Assembly (NCBI RefSeq): GCF_949628215.1
Contig: NC_134277.1
Coordinates: forward strand, 107,091,463-107,155,462
Source of the DNA: Phalacrocorax aristotelis
Taxonomy: Eukaryota; Chordata; Aves; Suliformes; Phalacrocoracidae
Direction: 5' to 3'
Length of the DNA stretch: 64,000 nucleotides
Shown here: in pieces, positions 55,801 through 64,000 of the stretch
Layout: each line of letters opens with the position of its first letter
Position numbering within the stretch: position 1 is the stretch's first letter
Program-made: the position numbers and the translations under genes
The notes under the pieces: generated by a model
Database searches by the model: none
Seen by the model: only the letters and a program-made list of their open reading frames with translations
Told to the model about the DNA's origin: nothing

Positions 55801-58800
55801 AATGACCACATTGTATTTCTATATCTTACCACATAATTCAGACTGCACTTCTCAGGTGCTTAGGCTCATTCCTGTGACTTCCTGAGTCAGAGTGAATTAA
55901 CATATATTTGACAACCCCTGTAGTGAATCCAAGTCAGATCATTATCATGACAATAACATCTCTCAAGTCTGGAGGGCTTCCTCACTTGTTTTCCCCATTT
56001 GTGTTCCAAATTCTCTCCTGAATTTCACTTTATCTTCTCACATTGCTTCCTTCTCAGTGTTGTCCTTGCTATAATCGTTCACCACGGTCTTTCAAGCTTT
56101 CTGTTTTTAAGAAAGGATAAGAATTGCCTGCTACTTCACTTAAGTCATCATTCATTGCAGAGTGTCTTTTTTTTTTTTTTAATTTTTATCTTACATTCCT
56201 CTTTGAGATCACCTTTTACTCATATGTATAAGTACATGTATAAGTAACTCACCTTTCCTGTGTATACAGATGTCATTTTGCTGAAGGACTGAGAAGTAGA
56301 GAAGATGTACCATTGAAGGCTTATGGCAAGCCAAGGTAGATAATTTTACCTTCATGTAACAATACAGTTAGATGCAGGTCCTTTCTCTCTGGCAGAAAGT
56401 AGAAAACATTACCTTTTTGTACAGTTTTGGAAGATCTCTGGCATTTCTTGTATTGCTGCCTCCATTGGTTCTATAGGTTTTGTTAAGATTTATTTTTTTA
56501 TAGAGCATTAAGATGAAACTTAAATAGAAAGTTTGGAAAAGCCATCTGTAATTCATCGTATTCTCTTTACAGCTTTTCAAAGGTGGAAAGAAAACTTTCC
56601 TAGTGCTAGCACAGGTAGGTGGCAGTAGAGACACGTACATATAATGACATAAATCATAGCGCACAAAACAATCCTATTTAAGTAGTAAGGGTGCATACTT
56701 AGGTATCATGAAATGACTTTTGATGAATCAATGTAGATCAGCAAATGCCACACCACTTTGCAGATGCAAACCACACTTAGTTTTCCTTTAGTATTAAAGA
56801 TGCTCACAAACCTCAGTGTTCAGCGAGTTTAAGTGTTGAGGTAAACCTGGAATAATTTAAACTATATGTAGACTTTTTCCATCATTAGGGTCTGTCTTAG
56901 CTGTTCCTTCCTTGGAAGAGGTAGAACTTCACTATGAAGCTTTGGATTTGAAATCCAGACCCGCGATTTTCCCCTTTTCATAGTGATTGGCAAGGCCTTA
57001 CATTTTTGCTCTGGAACATCAATAACAGAAGTATCAGATATGTAGTATTTTCACTATGAAGTGCTGGACAAAAGCAAACTTATTGGTTTAGAGTTGTTCA
57101 TTGTAGCTATAAATGAGCTTATTCTTGAAAATGAAGATAAAAGTGGATTTTTTTTATTTATTACAAGTGTATGAAAACTTAGAAGTTTGTAAACTTTGCC
57201 CATTTTAGAACTTTGTGCTTGTCAGATATAAACTCATTGTGAGGTGGAGTGTGAACTGTGTGTATGAAGGCACACGTATCACTTCTGCTTAAAAAAATCA
57301 ATAGGATGTCTGAATTCAGGATTCAATGCCTACACATAAATAAATGTATACTACATGAAGTTCACTGTAATTGCAATATAGTTGCAGAAACACAATTTTT
57401 TTATTGTACTCTATTATTTTTAGCATTTATTTAAAAGTAATGAAATATTTATATAGAACAGAAGAGTTATATGAACAGTGGCTCATTTTTGAGAATGAAG
57501 TAGTATCAAGAAAAGAAACAAGAGTATGGCAGTAAAATGAATAGCAGGAGAAGCAAATGTAAAACCATCTGCCAGCTGAGTTTGCCAAAGTGCCAGATGC
57601 TGCTTCTAGTAGACTCTGTTCCATTGCTTTGGCATCTGGATGGTCCTTTGTAATGAGGCAAAACTTTGACAGTTACTAAATTCTGTGAATGTATGTATGC
57701 TTGGTTTAACTCTGATGTTTTCTGCAGAAATCAAGCTTCTGCAGAAATCAAACTTCACCACATGCAAAGTAGGTAGATAGATACAAGCCTTCAAAAAAAA
57801 AAAAGTGGCAGATAACAAAAGTATTTTGCATACATTATTTGTAATTCACTTGAGAAGGAGGTTTATGTAATTTTCATCTCCTCATAGTAAGCCACTATGG
57901 TATATATATGTAAACTGCTGTTCTTTGAAGAACTGTGTTAAGATAAATAAAATACAGCATACCTTTAAACAGGCATGCAGAGAACAAAATGAAAGAAAAT
58001 TTGTTATTCTGTTTATGTGATTTATAGAAAAAATGAGAAGAACAGAGTTTGGGAAACAATTAAAATATCCTGCCTGGACTGAATAAGAAAAGCCTTAGAA
58101 AATAAGCCATATGAAAATACATAAATTGTTTCACCCTTAGAGTATTTTTAAAAGCTAATCAGCAAAGAGTATGCTAAACAGAATTATTTTTACTTTAAAG
58201 AGGGAAAAATGTCTATGTTCCATGAGTTGCATGTTCCAGAACTCCATTATTTCTGTCAACACATGGTCTTAGAGGATATTCATACCATAACAGATAGAAT
58301 TTCACCATTTTGAAATATAAAGTATATTATAGCAGAAAAAATAGTGCTGAAGTGTAATATCATGTGTAATGCCATACAAAATTTTGAAACTTAAATTTTC
58401 ACAAGCCCATCTGGAGCTCCAATAGTTGACTACCTATCTTTAAACAAATTTAAGGAATTGTTTTTAAGTGAGAAATGTAAAAATATGTTTTGTGAATCTC
58501 AATTTTATAATCTTAAATCAGAAGCATTAGCTGCTTGAAAAATCTAGATTTCTGTGTTTATCACAAGTGTGAATGCCCCAAGTCTTCTTGATGTTAAATG
58601 TGCTTGTGCTGAAAACCTGAGCTGAAAAAAAAATATAATCTAAAAAGCTCTCCAGTACTCTTTGAAAGCAATACAAAAACTTTAAACTTTGTCAGAATTG
58701 GGCATAGTGGACTGAAGGCACCTCAGTGGGCAAACGCAGAACATGGTATTCTTTTGTGTGACGTTACCTCTTTTTTAACTGTTGAAATTTCAAAAATACA

Positions 58801-59140
58801 CCATGTTTTGTGAAATGGAGCCATGCAGGCGCTCAGGAAGCCTGAGGAGAGAGTTATGAATTTCCCTACTGCCATAAGGACGAGGAATCAGATTGTTGTT
58901 GTCGTCTCTGAAAACACTTCCAAAGGCTCTCTGAAAATAGCACTGCAGACTCTGAAAGCCTTCCAAATACTTTTTCCACTTTCGTTTTGCAAGACCTTCT
59001 ATGTCAAATAAAAAGGAGCTCTATTATTTCTTCCTGAGTTAAGAGGGACCGTCAATGTTGTGCATTAAAAAAAGCCAGGGGCAATGGGTGGGGACAGGAG
59101 GCAGCTGTTATTAAAACTGGGTGTGATTCTGTCTGCCTCT

Positions 59141-59159
59141 GTGGGTGTGGGTGTGGGTG
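59141..59159 (+). repeat. GTGGGT hexamer microsatellite
   Basis: Three copies of gtgggt are seen, in a G/T-rich neighbourhood. Confidence 0.8.
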
Positions 59160-59247
59160 ATGTTTTTTATCTGTTTTCAGGGTTTTTTGTTTCAGTTTTT
59201 GGGTAATAATGAGCTGGCACAGAATTTATATTACACACCCACCCCGC

Positions 59248-59302
59248 AAAAAAAAAGAAAGAAAAAAAAAAAAAAAAGAGAGAGAGAGAGAGAAAAAGAA
59301 GA
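59248..59302 (+). repeat. A-rich and GA-dinucleotide tract
   Basis: Runs of A interrupted by single G are followed by about eight GA units and a further A-rich part. A purine-only stretch of about 55 bp. Confidence 0.88.
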
Positions 59303-61789
59303 ATTTATGTTCAAGTGAAACTCTTCTGATTTGTTTCCTTTTTGTCCTGCTTATAAACACTGAAAAGTATGTGTTCAGCTTTTGTGAATCATGCTCTAAG
59401 TAGAAAGGGAAGGCTTTAGCTCATGGAGAAGGGGACATGTAACCATAAATAAGTTGTTATACATGAATATGCAGAACCTGGACTCATTTTAAGGTGGTCA
59501 AAGTGACTGTTAATGGAGAATTGGAGGACTGGAGCAAACTGTAAGAATGAGGAAATCAATGTGGGCTGTGATGAATTTCACTACTGGGTGGCTGCAGTTG
59601 TTCAAGCAAGGTAATGTTAGCTTGCATATCTCTCAGGAGATGGAGTACACATTTGTGGAATGAATCTGTAGTGTAGGGCAGCCAAGGGGAAGGACAGATG
59701 TTAAGAAATTTGTAATTAAAACATCTGCAATTTGTGTCAAGACAATTAAAGGGCAAGGGTGACAAGTCACGTTTTAAAGCAGAATTATAACTAATTCCAT
59801 CACCTGGTCATTCAGCAAATAACCTGGTCATTTGGCAAGTAAGGATGACTTGTACTGTTTGTCAGCAGGACACCACGAACCTTTTAAAACAATTTTTTAT
59901 TCTTTTTAGACTCTGTGTTCTGTCTGTGGATAAATGTGCCTTTTCAAAACTGCATCAAGGAATAACTCTGGTACTGAAAACGCTATTATTATCAGAAGCT
60001 ATGTATCAAAAGGCAATGCTAATATGGTTCTATAACCAAGGTTATGTTTTATGTTGGTTACTTGTGGAGTATTTCTCCCTGCACTCTTGACAGTATATGT
60101 ACTTCAGTCAGTTCTTTCACGTTCAGTGGGTGAAGCTGTGAACAAACTGGTTAAACAGCAATAGTTTGGCAAGCAGGAATATAAGTGCATCTATACTGTG
60201 TTTTAACTTAAAAGCACATCTTGCCCCTTTAAGGCTCAAATGTTAATACAGTAATGTTTTTTTCCTAAGTAGCTCAAAGTAAATTCAGTCAGGGGTAACT
60301 TGCTTCAGACAACCAAAGGATAAGACACAGTGCTGAAGTTATGCTCGGTTCTGATATTCCTTCTCCTTCACCTTCTCTGCTCCAGTTTCTGTATAATTCC
60401 TTCCCTCTCAGATCAGACGTCTGTTTCCAAGGAAGTCCATCAACATTTTTTGCAAAGAAATCTGTTTCTTCCAAACCTTAGTGACGTTCCATGGCAACAG
60501 GGTGTAGGTTTTTTTTTTGTTTGTCTGTGTGACTTTCTACTTTGTGTTACTATTCAGATGTCTTTTATCTTCCTGGGTAATAAAACAACCATGTAAATTA
60601 AACAAACTGCGCTGCACAGCATAACAAATTTAATTTTAAAATGTTTCCTCAGAACTGACTTTTGCAGACCACGGCCTTTCTTTTCACCCCTACCCCCTCA
60701 TGTTCTACACGAACACCTATGGAAATAAATTCAGAAAGTTAAGAGGGAGAAGTTAAACTAATTCAGTGAAATGCAATATTTCACGTGAAATTTGGAGAGC
60801 ACAGCACCTGAATCTCTCTACTTGCATTAGCTGTCCTGTGGTCCTGTGGTTGAGGGTAGTTTGAAGGCAGTGTGTCACCTGCTTAGGCAACGTTTTGCAC
60901 TTTTAAAGGATTTTATGCTCAAAAACCACCTCTTTATTTTTTCTCAGGGGACATGTTCGCATGGGCATTGTATTAGTTTCTCCTTTTTAATTATTTAGTA
61001 AGTGTATAAATTAAAGTCAGTAGTTTGGACATTTGTTTCTTAAGTATATCTTAGGTAAACCTTTAGTTTCTCATTTCTTCAGTAACTGGTCCTAAAACTC
61101 TGAGAATTAAATGCTGAGGTGAGAGATCCAAACTATCTCTGAGGCTGTTTGTGCCAAGTGGAGTTCAATGACAGTGTCTTAATACTCCAAAAATGATAGC
61201 ATCTTAAACCTCCAAAGCAACACCTGTGATATTGACCTATACGGGCAAAAGTATGATGTTACATTTTAAAAAAATGGTACAGGGAATCTCCTTTTTCACT
61301 GTCAAGACAGATATATGTAAGCAAACAGGAAAATCTTTTCAAGAATACTGGTTATTCACTAAGAAGCATAGAGTGGAAAGATTAATTCTAGTTGTAGAGG
61401 AAATGTAGGTACCGAAATAAATTATAATTACTGTAGTTAATTGGCAGGTTAAACATAGGACAGAGGTAGGTTGAGACTGCAACAATAAGTATTTAATGTT
61501 TTTGCAGTAAAACCTGCAATTTAGTCTTTATTTATTGTTGAAATGAATGAGTCTTTTCACTGATAACCATTTTAGACCTGTAATTAACAGCAAACGGTGT
61601 AGGTGTATAAAAGAGTTCTTGATTTCAAACTTGACTGTGAAAAGTAGGTATTTTTTGTAATGACTACTGGTTTGGGGGTGCTCAGTTAATTATTGTCCTT
61701 TGATTTTATTCCTCATGAATGTGGGCTCTTGTTTATATATGTCTTCGGAGATCAGTTGAGCTATATGTGAATGCCTTTTAATGCTAAGA

Positions 61790-62420
61790 AAGGTCTGTCC
61801 TTGACTGAGTATCCTTGTCATTCTGTGTGCTGCTCTGTGCCAGTCTTGTGTTGGACACACCTGGCAGGGTTTGGGCAGAGGTCTGCAGGTGTCCTGCATG
61901 GGAGGCTGTGATCCAGATGTGCCACTCATGAATGGCCCCAGCCAGCTCCAGTACCAATGGGAACAGGCCTACAGCCCATCCGGGATCCCTGGTGCTCCGA
62001 CCCTGGCATATTTAAGAAAGAATGGGAGCCACTGTGGGGAGGGAACATACGAGGAAACAGGTGAGAAGAAATGGATGGGCCATTGCTGGGGTCATGGCCA
62101 GGGACATGGCTGGAGACACACGCTGGGAAGGATGTGTTCCTTGACAGGGTAGGGACTGTTGAGGGATGACGGCTGTGAGTGACCCACACTGGGGGAGAAG
62201 GAAACAAGGAAGAAGCCATGAGCAGCGAAGGAAAATGAAGTAAAAAGGGTGGCATAAAGAAACCGTGTTGCACACAGCCCCAGCCTCCTGCTCTGGCCCT
62301 TGTCTCACCATAGGGGTTGAGAGGGACTGAATGTAACAAGCTGCAAAAGCAACGGGAGGTGAGAACAGGAAGGAGGGAGGAGAGGTGTTGGACTGCAGTT
62401 AGGCCTGGGGAAGGTGGACA
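61790..62420. other. GC-rich block, probably repeat-derived, class unknown
   Basis: About 630 bp of G-rich plus-strand sequence contrasts with the AT-rich flanks. Overlapping open frames of up to 137 codons occur on the minus strand and 93 on the plus strand, none resembling a known protein. The composition and edges suggest an inserted element such as a degraded LTR. No terminal repeats were identified. Confidence 0.3.
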
Positions 62421-64000
62421 GAGGGTGTTTCTGAAAGTGTTTGTTTAATTGTTTATATTTTGGTGGGTTTTTTTCCTCAGTACCAAAATCAGTCATCAAA
62501 AGTTTGTTTTAACTGTCAGGAAACTAAATTAAGTAAATTTCCCTGAGTTGGTACTGTTTTGGGCCATGACACCTACATCCTAATAAAAAAAGAGAAGATA
62601 GGGCCCAAAGAAAGGAGGCCACAAAAGATGCCAATAATCTCTCCTTAAAAACAGCCTAGTTAATTTCTCTACTCAGTTTTATCTGCCCCCATGCAATGAA
62701 GCAGGATCTGGTGTGCTTTCTGGAAGTACTGCACTTTGACTCTCACTAGCCTCTTCTGTGCCACCAGACACCCCATGGACCCAGCCCAGCACCTCTGACA
62801 GAACAGGGTATCTGCGGCCAACAACTCTTTTGATTAACTCAATAGATATTTCCCTCTCCACCAAAGGCACGTTGTGCCATAATCCTCCCATTTTGCTACT
62901 CCTTTCTCATCTTTCACCACTTAGCTTATTTCTTCTGGCATTTCTTACTTTCCGTGTTTTTTTTAACCACAATTCCCTTCTCTACCTGCAGATTTCTTCC
63001 CTTTGGTCTGTACCAGCTATGACCCCTCTGTTCCCTCCTTTATCAGCTCTACCACCAGTTTGTCTCTCTCTTATCTGCAGAAATGATGCTACTTTTTTTT
63101 TCTACCTAAATTACCTATATTCTTAACGCTTTCACCTTCTCAGACACCTCAAATACTCCTTAGCTGAAAACGGGACAAGTACACCTCATCATGACCCATT
63201 CAAAAGGGAAACAGTGATTGCTGAACCTGCTCCTAATAATTTGTTTTGCTTCTTACTTCCTTTTTTTTCTCTTTCTTCTTCATTTTCCAGAGGAATGTCT
63301 GGGATCTCTAAAGAAATAAAGGCAGAAATCACACTCTTTCACCTCTATTACCTATTGGGGGTTGACTAGAAAGGTCTTAATATGTAAAATACTAGTGCAC
63401 CAGTGACATCAGGTGGAAAAAGGATGTGCAATACAGATCTAGAGAAGGTTCCATTGTCTGCCTGGAGAAAATAAGCATTTTGCCCTTGACTAGTTACGTG
63501 CCATGAATACATGCCTTCTTGGCTGAACTTTTGTTGCTGTGGCCAGTTCTTGGGATTCACTGAGTTGCCTCAGGCAGGGGCAGTGCATGAATCCTAACAC
63601 TCCTGTCTGCTAATTACCTAGCTGCATCTGCAGAGTTTCATTTTGTATTCCTCAATGGTCAGATTTGAACTTTCTGGGTTTCCCTTCTTCTGAAAAGGAA
63701 TAATAGCCCTGTAAGTACTTTTTTAATGGAATGACATGATTTTAATTTGTCCTTATTGGTTTGTTGTTTTTTTTTTTGATTGGACATAATCAACAATAAG
63801 ATATTGGATTTTCCCAACCTGAATTAGCCATACATCCTAGGGGGAAAAAAAAACCCACAGAAATGCAGCACTGCTGTGATTGCAAGTAATTGTTTCACAA
63901 GTCAGTAACAACTGAAAAAGCTCCAGTGCACTCTGTGCTAGTAAAGCAAATTAAGTCAGAGGAGCATGCTTCCGCACAGAAAGCAACTGTGTCAGGATGA
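62421..64000. other. Non-coding stretch, no gene recognised
   Basis: A pyrimidine-rich section lies at about 62,880-63,130. Otherwise no exon, repeat family or signal could be supported. A 122-codon plus-strand frame at 62,758-63,126 follows the pyrimidine tract and is low-complexity (Leu/Ser/Phe-rich), so it is taken as chance. Confidence 0.4.

Larger units (their letters stand above)
46436..61789. other. Non-coding stretch, no gene recognised
   Basis: Mostly AT-rich sequence. Small direct duplications occur, for example ttcattagcaatatatcat twice at 46,792-46,830. Microsatellite-like tracts lie near 53,570-53,630 and 54,842-54,877. No open frame here has recognisable family features or splice-site support. 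Confidence 0.45.

Noticed and set aside
59209..59403. Open frame with a Lys/Glu/Arg-rich string
   Set aside because: It is a translation of the A-rich/GA microsatellite, not a gene.

Overview
This window looks like bird genomic DNA. It is AT-rich and gene-poor. It carries several truncated CR1 LINEs with the avian-type 8-bp terminal repeats (copies of attctatg), and one solo LTR of a kind that is widespread in avian genomes. No bacterial-style gene organisation, CRISPR array or RNA gene was seen.

The only gene I can support is a transglutaminase-family gene on the plus strand, from about 23.1 to 36.7 kb. I reconstructed 13 coding exons by eye. Exons 2-13 have clean GT-AG junctions and matching phases, and they recover the transglutaminase order: N-terminal beta-sandwich, papain-like core, two C-terminal beta-barrels. 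Exon 1 (start codon plus a few bases) is the weakest part, with two phase-compatible candidates. With the nearer candidate the model is 3,654 nt, or 1,217 residues, without a frameshift. The family is normally about 690-820 residues. The excess is a roughly 520-residue tail rich in Cys, Pro, Ser and Ala, all encoded with the end of barrel 2 in a single GC-rich last exon of about 1.7 kb. The core is also odd. The Cys-His-Asp triad is present (C276, H333, D356), but the transition-state Trp (Trp241 of TGM2) aligns with Glu, the residue after the catalytic Cys is Gly instead of Trp, the hallmark calcium loop is gone, and there are more than 40 cysteines. The product may therefore be a weak or inactive enzyme used as a disulfide-rich structural protein. 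That role is an inference.

Layout: 1-22.9 kb is non-coding, with a solo LTR at 4.4-4.9 kb, a CR1 at 7.2-7.7 kb and a possible alternative first exon at 12.3 kb. The transglutaminase gene occupies 23.0-36.7 kb, with CR1 copies in introns 3 and 9. From 36.7 to 64 kb I found no convincing gene, only a short CR1 fragment, simple repeats and two GC-rich blocks at 46 kb and 62 kb that look repeat-derived. Family comparisons rely on remembered human TGM2/TGM3 features, with no database search.
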